Shown here one piece after another: positions 28,989 to 38,902 of a stretch of DNA of 64,000 nucleotides (the first letter of the stretch is position 1; each line of letters starts with the position of its first letter). A program made the translations under genes and the position numbers. The DNA comes from Achromobacter insolitus (lineage in GTDB: Bacteria > Pseudomonadota > Gammaproteobacteria > Burkholderiales > Burkholderiaceae_B), in the NCBI RefSeq assembly GCF_002209555.1, contig NZ_NJIF01000001.1, forward strand, positions 1,054,001-1,118,000, in the 5' to 3' direction. The notes below the pieces were generated by a model. It searched no databases, was not told where the DNA came from, and saw nothing but the letters and a program-made list of their open reading frames with translations.

Positions 28989-30304
28989 TCAGCGTCGCCG
29001 CCACCCTGCTCGTCCTGCCGGTCCTGCCGCGCCTGGCGCAGGCAGCGACGATCCTGGCCGTGCGTACCTGGCCGGCCGATGAATACACCCGCGTCACGTT
29101 GGAGCTGGACAGCGAACTCAAGGCCGAACAGTTCACGCTTGAAAACCCCCATCGCCTGGTGGTGGACATTGAGGGACTGACCATCAGCGCGGCCCTGAAC
29201 GACCTGGTTTCCAAGGTCCGCCCCGACGACCCCTATATCCAGAGCCTGCGGGTGGCGCAGAACCGCCCGAACGTGGTCCGCCTGGTGTTCGACCTTAAGC
29301 AACCGGTGGCGCCGCAGGTCTTCACGCTCAAGCCCGTGGCCGACTACCAGTACCGCCTGGTGCTGGACCTGTATCCCAAGATCGCCCAGGATCCGCTGGT
29401 CGCCATCCTGAACAAGCAGAGCGGGCCCGACGTGGACGATCCGCTGGCGCGCATCCTGGAAGACATCCAGCGCAACCCGGTCACCCGCGCCGACCCGCCC
29501 GAGCCGCCCCGCGTGCGCGGCCAGCAGCCGGCGCCTCCCCTGCCCACCGCGCCCAAAGCCTCCCCGCCCCCCACTGCCAGCCGAGGCAAGCAGCGCATGC
29601 TCACCATTGCGCTGGATCCCGGTCATGGCGGCGAGGACCCGGGCGCCATCGGCAGCAGCGGCCTGCGCGAAAAAGACGTAGTGCTGCGCATTGCCCGGCG
29701 CCTCAAGGCGCTGATCGACAGCCAGCCCTACATGCGCGCCTACCTCACGCGCGACGACGACTACTTCGTGCCCCTGCACGTACGCGTGCAGAAGGCCCGT
29801 CGCGTGCACGCGGACCTGTTCATCTCGATCCACGCGGACGCCTGGGTCAAGCCGTCGGCCAATGGCTCGTCGGTGTTCGCGTTGTCGCAACGCGGCGCCA
29901 CCAGCGCGCAGGCTCGCTGGATGGCGGACAAGGAAAACGCGGCCGACCTTATCGGCGGCGTCAACCTCGGTAGCCACGACCGCCAGGTGGCAAAGGTGCT
30001 GCTGGACCTGTCCACCACCGCGCAGATCAATGATTCGCTCAAGGTCGGCAGCGCCTTCCTGGACGAAATCAAGAAGATCAACCGCCTGCACAAGAACAGC
30101 GTCGAACAGGCCGGCTTTGCCGTCCTGAAAGCGCCGGACATTCCCTCCGTGCTGGTCGAAACCGCCTTCATCAGCAATCCGCAGGAAGAAGCCCTGCTGC
30201 GTAGCGCCGCGCACCAGGACAAGCTTGCGCAGGCCATGATGACGGGCATCCAGCGCTACTTCACCGCCAATCCGCCGCTGGCCCGGCTGGGCGACGTAAG
30301 CTGA
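28916..30304 (+). CDS. amiC: N-acetylmuramoyl-L-alanine amidase (AmiB/AmiC type)
   Basis: A 462-aa periplasmic zinc amidase that removes peptides from septal peptidoglycan during daughter-cell separation. The N-terminus carries a twin-arginine signal (TRRRLISVAATLLVLP) ending near AQAA. An AMIN domain (about 45-145) for septal targeting, a Pro/Ala-rich linker (about 190-225) and an Amidase_3 domain follow. Catalytic motifs are DPGHGGEDPGA, SIHADAW and VETAFISN, supplying zinc ligands and the catalytic glutamate. ATG 28916 lies inside tsaE in another frame. It ends at a long-stem terminator. Confidence 0.93.
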   Translation: MVERDCPPAPVGALPSAGATRRRLISVAATLLVLPVLPRLAQAATILAVRTWPADEYTRVTLELDSELKAEQFTLENPHRLVVDIEGLTISAALNDLVSKVRPDDPYIQSLRVAQNRPNVVRLVFDLKQPVAPQVFTLKPVADYQYRLVLDLYPKIAQDPLVAILNKQSGPDVDDPLARILEDIQRNPVTRADPPEPPRVRGQQPAPPLPTAPKASPPPTASRGKQRMLTIALDPGHGGEDPGAIGSSGLREKDVVLRIARRLKALIDSQPYMRAYLTRDDDYFVPLHVRVQKARRVHADLFISIHADAWVKPSANGSSVFALSQRGATSAQARWMADKENAADLIGGVNLGSHDRQVAKVLLDLSTTAQINDSLKVGSAFLDEIKKINRLHKNSVEQAGFAVLKAPDIPSVLVETAFISNPQEEALLRSAAHQDKLAQAMMTGIQRYFTANPPLARLGDVS

Positions 30305-30326
30305 CGCCAATCGCCACCCCGCATGA

Positions 30327-30364
30327 AAAAAGGGCGTTGCGCTTCACGGCGCAACGCCCTTTTT
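30327..30364. terminator. Bidirectional rho-independent terminator (amiC / DedA gene)
   Basis: A 16-bp perfect stem (AAAAAGGGCGTTGCGC and complement) with loop TTCACG and T-runs on both strands. It lies between the converging amidase and DedA genes. Confidence 0.93.
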
Positions 30365-30407
30365 GAATGGCCTGGAGCTTGTGCGGCGACACGCGCCGCC
30401 TCCGGTC

Positions 30408-31046
30408 TTACGCGCCGCGCCTGGCCTTGATCAGCTTGAACAGGCCGGCCCCGACCACCGGTACGATGGCGGCTGCCAGGCCCAGCAGCACTATCGTATT
30501 CAGGTGCTCACGCACCAGAGGGATGTTGCCGAAGAAGTAGCCCGCGGCCACCAGGCTCACCACCCACAGCAGCGCCCCCAGGATGTTGAACAGCTGGAAG
30601 CGGGACAACGGCATGTCGGCCACGCCCGCGACAAAAGGCGCAAAGGTACGCACCACCGGGATGAAGCGCGACATCACGATGGTCTTGCCGCCGTGCTTCT
30701 CGTAGAACGCGTGCGTGCGCATCAAGGCGCCGCGATCCAGGAAGCGCAGGTTCATCGAAAACACGCGCGGCCCGATATAGCGTCCGACGGCGTAGTTCAC
30801 CGTGTTGCCGGTGATCGCCGCGACAATCAGCAGCCCCGCCATCAGGAAGGGGTCGATGTGCCCGGTGGCCCCGAACGCGCCCGCGATGAACAGCAGCGAA
30901 TCGCCCGGCAAGAAGGGCAGCACGACCAGCCCCGTTTCCGCGAAAACAATCAGGAACAGCACCAGATACACCCACACGCCATACTGTTCGACCCAGACAC
31001 CCAGTGTCTGATCGATGTGGAGCACCATATTGAAGAATTCGAGCAT
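30408..31046 (-). CDS. DedA family membrane protein
   Basis: A 212-aa inner-membrane protein of the DedA/SNARE-associated family, whose members act in undecaprenyl-phosphate or phospholipid recycling and membrane homeostasis. Conserved motifs are AETGLVVLPFLPGDSLLF, the GRYIG segment, and SRFIPVVRTFAPFVAG with the functionally important arginines. About five hydrophobic segments are visible. The start at 31046 (MLEFFNMVLH) gives a normal N-terminus; an upstream in-frame ATG at 31097 is less likely. It is divergent from mutL with about 100 bp between. Confidence 0.9.
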   Translation of the reverse strand: MLEFFNMVLHIDQTLGVWVEQYGVWVYLVLFLIVFAETGLVVLPFLPGDSLLFIAGAFGATGHIDPFLMAGLLIVAAITGNTVNYAVGRYIGPRVFSMNLRFLDRGALMRTHAFYEKHGGKTIVMSRFIPVVRTFAPFVAGVADMPLSRFQLFNILGALLWVVSLVAAGYFFGNIPLVREHLNTIVLLGLAAAIVPVVGAGLFKLIKARRGA

Positions 31047-31148
31047 TGAAGCGACCCTGCCGTCGAAATGGGATATTTGTCCGCGACTATAGCCCACCCG
31101 CCCATGACGCTAAAATCATCCGCATAGCCATACCTGACCGCCAGCCAC

Positions 31149-33107
31149 ATGACCGAACGCCGCTCCATTCTTGCGCTTCCCGACCTGCTGATCAGCCAGA
31201 TCGCCGCCGGCGAGGTGATCGAGCGGCCGGCATCAGTGCTCAAGGAAATCCTTGAAAACGCCATCGACGCGGGCGGGCGCGCGATCGAGGTGCGCCTGGA
31301 GGGCGGCGGCATACGCCGCATCGCCGTGACCGATGACGGCGGCGGCATCCCGCCCGAGGAACTGCCGCTTGCGCTGGCGCGCCACGCCACCAGCAAGATC
31401 CGCTCCCTGAACGAACTGGAATCGGTGGCGTCCATGGGGTTCCGCGGCGAAGCCCTGGCGTCCATCGCGTCCGTGGCCCAGGTCACGATCATTTCCCGCA
31501 CCCGCGACGGCGAGCACGCCTGGCAGATCGATGCGGGCAGCATGCAGGTCAGCCCCGCGTCGGGTCCTCCGGGAACCACGGTGGACGTGCGCCAACTGTT
31601 CGATGCCGTGCCGGCCCGCCGCAAGTTCCTGCGCTCCGAAGCCACCGAGTTCGGCCATTGCGTCGACGCCATGGAGCGCATCGCGCTGGCGCATCCGCAG
31701 ATCGCCTTCCGCCTGTTTCACCACGACCGCGCGCAGCGCCAATGGCTGCCTGCCGACCCCCCGCAGCGCATCCGCGACGTGCTCGGCGCGGAGTTCGCCG
31801 AGCATGGCCTGCTGCTGTCGCACTCGGTTGGCACGGTCAGCCTGGCCGGCATGATCACGCGCCCCACCGCCGCCCGCGCCCGCGCTGACCGCCAGTATCT
31901 CTACGTGAACGGCCGCTATGTGCGCGATCGCACCGTCAGCCACGCCCTGCGCGCCGCCTACGCGGATGTGCTGCACGGCGACCGCCAGCCCGCTTACGTA
32001 CTGTTCCTGGACATCGACCCGGCCGCCGTGGACGTGAACGTCCACCCGGCCAAACACGAGGTCCGCTTCCGCGACAGCGGCGCCGTGCACCGTTTCGTCT
32101 CTCATGCGGTCAGCCAGACGCTGGCGCAGACCGGCGGCGCATCCGCGGTGTCCGCCGCAACGCAGGACGATGAGGCGGACGACGCCGGCTTTGAAACCGT
32201 GGCCCGGCCAGCCGCCACCGCCGAGGCCGCCCCGCAAGCCGCCCCCTACGCCCCTGCCGGCAGCCCTCGGGCCCTGGCGGACACGCCCAGGCCCGCCGCC
32301 TACAGCGGCGGCGGCAGTTCGTCGTCCTACGGCTTGCGTCCCTCGCCCGCGCCACAGCGTCCGCACACGCAGGTGCCCTTCCGGCTTCACGCCGAACCGG
32401 CAGGCATCCCGGCCGCGGACTGGCAGTCGCTCTACCGCCCGCTCGATGACGACACGGCCGCCAAGACGACGCCGCTGCGTGAGCCCGCTCCGACGCCGGC
32501 CATGGCCCTGCCTGCCGACGAGGAACATCCGCTGGGCATGGCGCTGGCACAGTTGCATGGGATCTACATCCTCGCGCAGACACGCCGCGGCATCGTGCTT
32601 GTGGACATGCACGCCGCGCATGAACGAGTCGTCTACGAACAACTCAAGCAGGCCCTGGACGCGCGCAGCCTGCCGCGTCAGGACCTGCTGGTGCCCGTGG
32701 TGTTCCACGCCCAGGAAAAGGACGTGGCGCTGGTCGAGGAGTTCGAAGATCAGTTGAACGAACTCGGCTTCGAAATGCGGCCGTCCGGGCCCACCTCGAT
32801 CGCCGTGCGCTCCGTGCCGGCCATCCTGGCCCGCGGCGACATCGAAACGCTGGCCCGCGCCGTGCTGCGCGACCTTGGCGCGGTGGGCGTTTCGCGCCTG
32901 CTGACCGAACAACGCAATGAACTGCTGTCCACCATGGCCTGCCACGGATCGGTGCGCGCCAACCGCAAGCTCACCATCGAAGAGATGAACGGCCTGCTGC
33001 GCCAGATGGAAGCCACCGAACGCGCCGACCAGTGCAACCACGGCCGTCCCACCTGGATCCAATGGTCGGTGTCCGACCTGGACAAGCTTTTCCTGCGCGG
33101 ACAGTAA
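31149..33107 (+). CDS. mutL: DNA mismatch repair protein MutL (endonuclease type)
   Basis: A 652-residue GHKL ATPase that couples MutS mismatch recognition to strand removal. N-terminal ATPase motifs are [22 protein letters not shown] and [13 protein letters not shown] Pro/Ala-rich linker (about 345-470) joins the C-terminal dimerisation domain. That domain carries [12 protein letters not shown] (486-497), matching the metal-binding DQHA-x2-E-x4-E endonuclease motif with Met for Gln, plus CNHGRPT near the end. So this MutL probably nicks DNA itself, in line with the absence of mutH from most bacteria outside the enteric group. miaA follows at once. Confidence 0.95.
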   Translation: MTERRSILALPDLLISQIAAGEVIERPASVLKEILENAIDAGGRAIEVRLEGGGIRRIAVTDDGGGIPPEELPLALARHATSKIRSLNELESVASMGFRGEALASIASVAQVTIISRTRDGEHAWQIDAGSMQVSPASGPPGTTVDVRQLFDAVPARRKFLRSEATEFGHCVDAMERIALAHPQIAFRLFHHDRAQRQWLPADPPQRIRDVLGAEFAEHGLLLSHSVGTVSLAGMITRPTAARARADRQYLYVNGRYVRDRTVSHALRAAYADVLHGDRQPAYVLFLDIDPAAVDVNVHPAKHEVRFRDSGAVHRFVSHAVSQTLAQTGGASAVSAATQDDEADDAGFETVARPAATAEAAPQAAPYAPAGSPRALADTPRPAAYSGGGSSSSYGLRPSPAPQRPHTQVPFRLHAEPAGIPAADWQSLYRPLDDDTAAKTTPLREPAPTPAMALPADEEHPLGMALAQLHGIYILAQTRRGIVLVDMHAAHERVVYEQLKQALDARSLPRQDLLVPVVFHAQEKDVALVEEFEDQLNELGFEMRPSGPTSIAVRSVPAILARGDIETLARAVLRDLGAVGVSRLLTEQRNELLSTMACHGSVRANRKLTIEEMNGLLRQMEATERADQCNHGRPTWIQWSVSDLDKLFLRGQ

Positions 33108-33109
33108 GC

Positions 33110-34078
33110 TTGGCTCCGTCCTCCTCCCCCAATGCAACGCCGCTGGTCATCTGTCTGGCCGGCCCCACCGCGGCCGGCAAGAGCGCATCGACCCTCGCGC
33201 TGGCCGAACGCTGGCCGCTGGAAATCGTCAACGTCGATTCGGCCACGATCTACCGCGGCATGGACATCGGCACGGCCAAGCCCTCGCCCGAGGAGCAGGC
33301 TCTGGTGCCGCAGCACCTGCTGGATATCCTGGACCCCATCCAGTCGTACTCCGCCGCTGAATTCGTGGCCGATGCGCTGCGCCTGATCGACGAAATCCGC
33401 GCGCGCGGGCGCATTCCGCTGCTGGCGGGCGGCACCATGATGTACTACAAGGCGCTGCGCGACGGCCTGGATGATCTGCCGCAGGCCGACCCGGCGCTAC
33501 GCGCCGAGCTGGAAGCGCGCGCCGCCATCCAGGGTTGGCCCGCCCTGCATGCCGAACTCGCCTTGAAGGATCCTGCCACCGCTGCGCGCCTCGCGCCCAA
33601 CGACAGCCAGCGCATCCAGCGCGCGCTGGAGATCTGCATGCTGTCCGGCCAACCCATGTCCGCCCTGCTGCAGCGCGGCCAGCGCCCCCGGGACGACCAG
33701 GGTAATCAGTACCTCACGATCAGCCTGGAACCGTCCGACCGCGCCGCCTTGCATGCCCGGATCGAGCAGCGCTTCGACGCGATGCTGGAGCGGGGCCTGC
33801 TCGATGAAGTGCGGACCTTGCGCGCCCGGGGCGACCTGCACACCGGCCTGCCCTCCGTGCGTTGCGTGGGCTACCGGCAGATGTGGGCATACCTGGACGG
33901 CGAAGTCGACCTGGCCACCGCCCGCGAACAGGGCATTGCGGCGACGCGCCAGCTGGCCAAGCGCCAGATCACCTGGCTGCGTGCGCAACCCGAGCGCGTC
34001 ATTGTGGACTGCCTGGCGGCGGACGCCGTGGCGCAGACCATCGACGCGATGGCCAACGCGCTGGCGGGGCGCGCCTGA
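33110..34078 (+). CDS. miaA: tRNA dimethylallyltransferase
   Basis: An enzyme of about 322 aa that adds the dimethylallyl group to A37 of UNN-reading tRNAs. P-loop [11 protein letters not shown] is near the N-terminus, with [19 protein letters not shown] and the central [13 protein letters not shown]. The C-terminal [16 protein letters not shown] and AKRQITWLR are also typical. The likely start is TTG 33110, 2 bp after mutL; an in-frame ATG at 33062 would lie inside mutL and add residues unlike other MiaA. The mutL-miaA order is common in proteobacteria and suggests one transcript. Confidence 0.93.
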   Translation: MAPSSSPNATPLVICLAGPTAAGKSASTLALAERWPLEIVNVDSATIYRGMDIGTAKPSPEEQALVPQHLLDILDPIQSYSAAEFVADALRLIDEIRARGRIPLLAGGTMMYYKALRDGLDDLPQADPALRAELEARAAIQGWPALHAELALKDPATAARLAPNDSQRIQRALEICMLSGQPMSALLQRGQRPRDDQGNQYLTISLEPSDRAALHARIEQRFDAMLERGLLDEVRTLRARGDLHTGLPSVRCVGYRQMWAYLDGEVDLATAREQGIAATRQLAKRQITWLRAQPERVIVDCLAADAVAQTIDAMANALAGRA

Positions 34079-34132
34079 ACAACCGCAGCCAGATTGCGGT
34101 GCCAAAGGCCGGACGTTAAAAGCCAGACAAAA

Positions 34133-34153
34133 AAACCGCCACGAGGGCGGTTT
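34133..34153. terminator. Bidirectional terminator between miaA and purM
   Basis: AAACCGCC / GGCGGTTT stem with loop ACGAG, preceded by a run of A and followed by TGTTT. It gives T-rich tails on both strands between the converging genes. Confidence 0.85.
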
Positions 34154-34178
34154 GTTTACTGCCGAGGACGGACCGCGC

Positions 34179-35228
34179 TTACACCACGAAGGTCTGCGCC
34201 ATGCCTTCCTTCTGCTCGACGATTTCGCCCAGCATGCTGACGGTTTCGCCTTGTTCGCGCAGCGTGGCCGCAATGGCTTGCGCCTGCGCCGGATCCACCA
34301 CCAGCACCATGCCGATACCGCAGTTGAACACGCGGTACATCTCGGTGTCTTCCACCTGGCCTTGCTGCTGCAGCCACTGGAACAGCTTGGGCATCTCCCA
34401 GTTGGCGCGGTGCAACTTGGCCGAAAGGCCAGGCTGAAGGATGCGCGGCACGTTGTCCAGCAGGCCGCCACCCGTGATGTGCGCCAGGCCCTTGATGCTG
34501 GTGCCATGCTTGGCCAATGCGGCCAGCACCTGCTTCACGTAGATGCGGGTCGGCGCCATGACCACATCGACCAGCGGCTGGCCGTGGAAATCGTCGTCCG
34601 GCTTGGCGTTGGCGCGCTCGAGGATTTTGCGCAGCAGCGAATAGCCATTGGAGTGCGCGCCGCTGGAAGCCAGGCCCAGCACCACGTCGCCCGTCTTGAT
34701 CGACTGACCGGTGATGATGGCGGACTTCTCCACCGCGCCCACGGCGAAACCGGCCAGGTCGTATTCGCCGTCCGGATACATACCCGGCATTTCGGCGGTT
34801 TCGCCGCCGATCAGCGCGCAGCCCGACAGCTCGCAGCCCTTGGCGATACCGCCCACCACCGCCGCCGCCGTATCCACCGAGAGCTTGCCGCAGCCGAAAT
34901 AGTCCAGGAAGAACAGCGGTTCCGCGCCTTGCACCAGGATGTCGTTGACGCTCATGGCGACCAGATCGATACCCACGGTGTCATGGCGGTTCCAGTCGAA
35001 GGCCAGGCGCAGCTTGGTGCCCACGCCGTCGGTGCCCGAGACCAGCACGGGCTCCTTGTACGACTTCGGCACTTCGAACAGGCCGCCAAAGCCGCCGATA
35101 CCGGCCAGCACCCCGGGACGCATGGTGCGCGCCGCAAGCGGTTTGATACGGTCCACCAGGGCGTCGCCTGCGTCGATGTCGACACCGGCATCGCGGTAGG
35201 TCATAGGGGCGGTAGGTTGATTCGTCAT
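34179..35228 (-). CDS. purM: Phosphoribosylformylglycinamidine cyclo-ligase (AIR synthetase)
   Basis: A 349-aa enzyme of purine synthesis closing the imidazole ring to give AIR with ATP. Family motifs include [48 protein letters not shown] and [17 protein letters not shown]. Length is normal. It stands alone, divergent from hda. The 412-bp gap on its upstream side contains hairpins and tandem repeats but no riboswitch that I recognise. Confidence 0.96.
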   Translation of the reverse strand: MTNQPTAPMTYRDAGVDIDAGDALVDRIKPLAARTMRPGVLAGIGGFGGLFEVPKSYKEPVLVSGTDGVGTKLRLAFDWNRHDTVGIDLVAMSVNDILVQGAEPLFFLDYFGCGKLSVDTAAAVVGGIAKGCELSGCALIGGETAEMPGMYPDGEYDLAGFAVGAVEKSAIITGQSIKTGDVVLGLASSGAHSNGYSLLRKILERANAKPDDDFHGQPLVDVVMAPTRIYVKQVLAALAKHGTSIKGLAHITGGGLLDNVPRILQPGLSAKLHRANWEMPKLFQWLQQQGQVEDTEMYRVFNCGIGMVLVVDPAQAQAIAATLREQGETVSMLGEIVEQKEGMAQTFVV

Positions 35229-35640
35229 GAGAAATGCCGTGGGATATGTAACAATTGCTGGGATTTTGGTGGAACGCCCTGCATTTTACGATGTTGCGGG
35301 CCCAAGCAGGGATCGCCCCCGCTGGCGGGCCGCCAAAACGGCCCGGCGGGGACGGCTCCGGCCCGTCCCGCCGAGGGCCGGAACGCGACACCCGGGCCCC
35401 AGGTGGTTTAAAGTGTAGGGTTGGCCGGTATTGATTTTGGCGAGTCTGGCGGTTCAATCCGGGGATCCCGCCAAAAGCGGGCATCAAACCTCGAGGATTC
35501 AACCCCCCCGAGGGTTCATCCCCCCGAGGGTTCAAACCCGCTGGAACCCCAGCCCGGCCATACCCGCCCTGATTTTGCTGTATTGATCCGTAGTTGTTGA
35601 CCTGTACTGCCCGCCTCGTTTCGGCACTCCGTAAGCTCCC
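35229..35640. other. 412-bp purM-hda divergent intergenic region
   Basis: No gene is seen. The left half holds GC-rich hairpins: CGGGCCG (35326-35332) pairs with CGGCCCG (35339-35345), and a further imperfect stem lies around 35343-35374. The right half holds three short tandem repeats (35492-35540). Both promoters must lie here. I could not identify a tRNA or a known regulatory RNA. Confidence 0.5.
35492..35540. repeat. Three tandem repeats of 16-17 bp upstream of hda
   Basis: Units beginning CGAGG(A/G)TTCA at 35492, 35509 and 35525 follow head to tail. Each consists of CGAGGRTTCA plus a C-rich tail, and the last has AAACCCG instead of the C-run. They lie 100-150 bp upstream of the hda ATG. 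Repeats in phase every 1.5 helical turns could be protein-binding sites, or may simply be slippage products. Confidence 0.55.
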
Positions 35641-36342
35641 ATGAACCGCCAGCTGCTGCTCGACGTTCTCCCCGCGCCAGCGCCATCGCTGAACAACTAT
35701 ATCGCCGGCCCCAACGGGGAAGCGCTGGCGGCGGTGCGCGCGCTGCTGCCGGGCCGCGCCCTGTATATCTGGGGCGCCGCGGGCTGCGGCCGCACCCATT
35801 TGCTGCGCGCGCTGACTGCCCGCTCCGACGCCGTCTACATCGACGCCGCCAATGGCGAGAACATGCTGCGCCGCCTGGCCGAAGCCGACTCCAAGTCGCC
35901 GATGCCCAAGTTCGTGGCGGTCGACGACGTGCACCGCATGAATGACAGCCGCCAGGCCGCCCTGTTTGCGCTCTACAACCGCTGGCGCGAATCCGCCGCC
36001 ACCGGCCGCGCCTTTGCGCTGGCGCTAGCAGGAGACCGCGCCCCGCTGTCGATGCCGCTGCGCGAGGACCTGCGCACGCGGCTGGGCTGGGACCTGGTGT
36101 TCCGCCTGGACCCGCTGTCGGACGCCGACAAGCTGGCGGCCCTGTCTGCCCAGGCGGCCGAGCGCGGCATGCACCTGGCGCCGGAAATCATCAACTGGAT
36201 GCTCACGCACCACGAGCGCGACATCCGCAAGCTGGCGGCGCTGATCGACGCGCTGGACCGTTATTCCCTGGCCACCGGCCGTCCCATCACCCTGCCTTTG
36301 CTGCGGGCCATGCTCGCAGACCCTGATTCACAACGCACATGA
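35641..36342 (+). CDS. hda: DnaA regulatory inactivator Hda
   Basis: A 233-residue AAA+ protein related to DnaA domain III. With the sliding clamp it stimulates ATP hydrolysis by DnaA after initiation. QLLLDV near the N-terminus is a candidate clamp-binding motif. The P-loop reads GAAGCGRTHLL, with Arg in place of the usual Lys, as I recall for Hda proteins generally. FVAVDDVHRM is the Walker B region. There is no DNA-binding domain IV. The downstream HAD gene overlaps by four bases (ATGA). Confidence 0.92.
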   Translation: MNRQLLLDVLPAPAPSLNNYIAGPNGEALAAVRALLPGRALYIWGAAGCGRTHLLRALTARSDAVYIDAANGENMLRRLAEADSKSPMPKFVAVDDVHRMNDSRQAALFALYNRWRESAATGRAFALALAGDRAPLSMPLREDLRTRLGWDLVFRLDPLSDADKLAALSAQAAERGMHLAPEIINWMLTHHERDIRKLAALIDALDRYSLATGRPITLPLLRAMLADPDSQRT

Positions 36343-37037
36343 CCTCCCGACGTCTCGCCCTGTTCGACCTGGATCACACCCTGTTGCCGCTGGATAGCGA
36401 CTATCAATGGGCCGACTATCTGGCACGCACGGGCCGCGCGGGGGATCCTGCCGAAGCCCGCCGCCAGAACGACGACCTGATGGATCGCTACAACCGCGGC
36501 GAGCTCACCGCGGAACAAGCCGCCGAATTCATGCTCGGCCTGCTGGCCGCGCACACGCCCTACGACCTGGCTGCCTGGCACGAAAACTTCATGGAAGAGG
36601 TGATCCGCCCCTCCATGACGCCCGCCGCGCGCGACCTGGTGCAATCCCACCTGGAAGCCGGCGACCTGTGCGCGGTGGTCACGGCCACCAACAGCTTTGT
36701 CACCGCCCCCATCGCACGCGCCTTCGGCGTGCCCCACCTTGTGGCGACCGACGCGGAATACCTGCGCGGACGCTATACCGGCCGTATCCTGGGCACGCCC
36801 AGTTTCAAGGAAGGCAAGGTGGTGCGTGTCAACGATTGGCTCGCCGGCATGGGATTGGGGCTTGCGGATTTTCCCGAATCGTTTTTCTATAGCGATTCGG
36901 TGAACGATGTGCCGCTGCTGGAGAAAGTGACCCGCCCGATCGCAGCCAACCCCAGCCCCACCCTGCGCGGTATCGCCCAGGAACGCGGCTGGCAAGTGAT
37001 CGACTTGTTCGACCACATGGAAGATTCGAAGTCCTAA
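36339..37037 (+). CDS. HAD-IB family hydrolase (SerB-like phosphatase)
   Basis: A 232-aa haloacid dehalogenase-superfamily phosphatase. Motif I is FDLDHTLLPLDSD with nucleophile Asp10 and acid Asp12. AVVTATNSFVTAPIA holds motif II Thr, a lysine follows in SFKEGKVVRVNDW, and motif III/IV is FYSDSVNDVPLLE. The helical cap fits subclass IB, which includes phosphoserine and phosphatidylglycerol phosphatases. The natural substrate is unknown. It is coupled to hda by an ATGA overlap, and pcnB begins directly after its stop, so the block is probably one operon. Confidence 0.9.
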   Translation: MTSRRLALFDLDHTLLPLDSDYQWADYLARTGRAGDPAEARRQNDDLMDRYNRGELTAEQAAEFMLGLLAAHTPYDLAAWHENFMEEVIRPSMTPAARDLVQSHLEAGDLCAVVTATNSFVTAPIARAFGVPHLVATDAEYLRGRYTGRILGTPSFKEGKVVRVNDWLAGMGLGLADFPESFFYSDSVNDVPLLEKVTRPIAANPSPTLRGIAQERGWQVIDLFDHMEDSKS

Positions 37038-38399
37038 ATGATCACTGAAACCATAAGAAAATTCGTCGGCCGACTGTTCGCGCCGGCAGTCCGGGGGCCG
37101 TTGCGCATCACGCGCGACAAACACGGCATCGACCGCCGCAATGTCTCGCGCCATGCGATCAAGGTCTGCGAAGTTCTGCGCCAGCATGGCTATGAGGCCT
37201 ACATCGTGGGCGGCGCGGTGCGCGACCTGATCGTGGGGCTGGAGCCCAAGGACTTCGACGTGGCTACCAACGCCACGCCCGAACAGATCCGCCCGCTGTT
37301 CCGCCGCGCCCGCATCATCGGCCGCCGCTTCCAGCTGGTGCATGTGGTCTTCGGCCAGGAAATCATCGAAACCTCCACCTTCCGCGCTCCGGCCTCGGAA
37401 GACCAGGAAACCGACGAACACGGCCGCATCCTGCGCGACAACGTGTTCGGTTCGCACGAAGAAGACGCGGCCCGCCGCGACTTCACCATGAACGCGCTGT
37501 ACTACGACCCGCACAACGAGGAAGTCATCGACTTCCACAATGGCGTGGCCGACCTGAAAAAGCGCCAGGTCCGCATCATCGGCGACCCCGTCAAGCGTTA
37601 CCGCGAAGACCCGGTCCGCATGCTGCGCGCCGTGCGCTTTGCCGCCAAGCTCAACGGCACGATAGACCCGTCCACGCGCCAGCCCATCAGCACCATGGCC
37701 GAGCTCATCGAGAACGTGCCGGCTTCGCGCCTGTTCGATGAAATGCTCAAGCTGCTGACCTGCGGCCATGCCATGGACTGCCTGCGCCAGCTGCGCGCCG
37801 ACGGCCTGCACAAAGGCCTGCTGCCCTTGCTGGACGTGGTGCTGGAACAGCCTGGCGGCGAACACTTCGTCGAGCTGGCGCTTGAACGCACCGACGCGCG
37901 CGTGCGCTCGGGCAAAACCATCAGCCCCAGCTTCCTGTTCGCCGCGTTGCTGTGGCAACAGGTGGAGGCGCGCTGGAAGCAATTGCGCGCCCAAGGCGAG
38001 CACACCATCCCCGCGCTGTCGCAGGCTGCCGATTCGGTATTGGACGAACAGACCGAAAAACTCGCTATCCAGCGCCGCTTCTCGTCGGACATGCGTGAAA
38101 TCTGGTTCATGCAGCCGCGCTTCGAGCGCCGTATGGGCAAGACCATCTACCGCATGATCGAACAGCCGCGTTTCCGCGCCGCCTGCGACTTCCTGCAGCT
38201 GCGCGCCGCGGCCGGAGAATTCGACAGCGTGCTGGCGCAATGGTGGATGGACCTGGCCAACGCCGACGACGTCACCCGCGCCGAGATGATCGAGGAAGTC
38301 GCCCGCCAACCGCGCGATGCCGGAGATGCGCCTTCCGCCCCCCGCAAGCGCCGCCGTCCGCGCCGTTCGCCGTCCCGCAACACGCCCAGCGCCGGCTAA
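37038..38399 (+). CDS. pcnB: Poly(A) polymerase I
   Basis: A 453-residue class II nucleotidyltransferase that adds 3' poly(A) tails marking RNA for decay. The signature VGGAVRDLIVGLEPKDFDVATN (with G58-D63 and catalytic Asp72 and Asp74) is followed by RRARIIGRRFQLVHV, and RRDFTMNALYYDP is the second conserved block. The C-terminus is Arg-rich (RKRRRPRRSPSRN), as in PcnB, and helps RNA binding. These features favour PcnB over CCA-adding enzyme. It begins immediately after the HAD gene and precedes folK by 2 bp. Confidence 0.94.
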   Translation: MITETIRKFVGRLFAPAVRGPLRITRDKHGIDRRNVSRHAIKVCEVLRQHGYEAYIVGGAVRDLIVGLEPKDFDVATNATPEQIRPLFRRARIIGRRFQLVHVVFGQEIIETSTFRAPASEDQETDEHGRILRDNVFGSHEEDAARRDFTMNALYYDPHNEEVIDFHNGVADLKKRQVRIIGDPVKRYREDPVRMLRAVRFAAKLNGTIDPSTRQPISTMAELIENVPASRLFDEMLKLLTCGHAMDCLRQLRADGLHKGLLPLLDVVLEQPGGEHFVELALERTDARVRSGKTISPSFLFAALLWQQVEARWKQLRAQGEHTIPALSQAADSVLDEQTEKLAIQRRFSSDMREIWFMQPRFERRMGKTIYRMIEQPRFRAACDFLQLRAAAGEFDSVLAQWWMDLANADDVTRAEMIEEVARQPRDAGDAPSAPRKRRRPRRSPSRNTPSAG

Positions 38400-38401
38400 C
38401 C

Positions 38402-38893
38402 ATGCCTTCCACATTGGTCCGCGCCTACGTCGGCCTGGGCGCCAACCTGGGCGACGGCGCAGCCACCCTGCGCCAGGTACTGACCGAATTGCAGTCAACC
38501 GAGGGCATCACGGCGGTAACCGCCTCGCCCTTCTACCGCAGCGCGCCGGTGGAAGCCACTGGCCCGGACTTCGTCAACGCGGTGGCGGCACTGGACACGC
38601 AACTGGCCCCGCTGGCCCTGCTGGATGCGCTGCAGGCCCTGGAAAACCAGCATGGCCGCCAACGCCCCTACAAGAACGCGCCGCGTACGCTGGACCTGGA
38701 CTTGCTGCTGTATGGCGACACCGAGCTGAACCACGAACGGCTGGTGCTGCCCCACCCCCGCCTGCACCTGCGCGCCTTCGTGCTGCTGCCCTTGCGCGAC
38801 CTGGCGCCCGGACTGACGCTGCAAGGCGAACCGATCGATGACTGGATAGGCGCAATCCGCGACCAGCCCATCGAACGAATCTCCAGCAGCTAG
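38402..38893 (+). CDS. folK: 2-amino-4-hydroxy-6-hydroxymethyldihydropteridine pyrophosphokinase
   Basis: A 163-aa HPPK of folate synthesis, transferring pyrophosphate from ATP to the pterin. VRAYVGLGANLGDGAATL begins the protein, VTASPFYRSAPVE follows, and the signature RPYKNAPRTLDLDLLLYG holds the magnesium-binding DLD. The start at 38402 lies 2 bp after pcnB; pcnB-folK is a familiar pair. It converges with the PfkB kinase gene, 9 bp between stops. Confidence 0.95.
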   Translation: MPSTLVRAYVGLGANLGDGAATLRQVLTELQSTEGITAVTASPFYRSAPVEATGPDFVNAVAALDTQLAPLALLDALQALENQHGRQRPYKNAPRTLDLDLLLYGDTELNHERLVLPHPRLHLRAFVLLPLRDLAPGLTLQGEPIDDWIGAIRDQPIERISSS

Positions 38894-38902
38894 GGCGGGC
38901 GC

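Noticed and set aside
35492-35540. Tandem repeats as a CRISPR array, or GGTTCAAACCC as a tRNA T-arm
   Set aside because: The units are 16-17 bp, contiguous and without spacers, and no cas genes are nearby. No acceptor stem or anticodon arm can be drawn around the GGTTCAAACC sequence.
36261-38498. A 745-codon open frame on the minus strand opposite pcnB
   Set aside because: It lies antisense to hda-HAD-pcnB, whose proteins carry clear motifs. Its translation is rich in His, Gln, Val and Ala without domains, as expected of an antisense shadow in GC-rich DNA.
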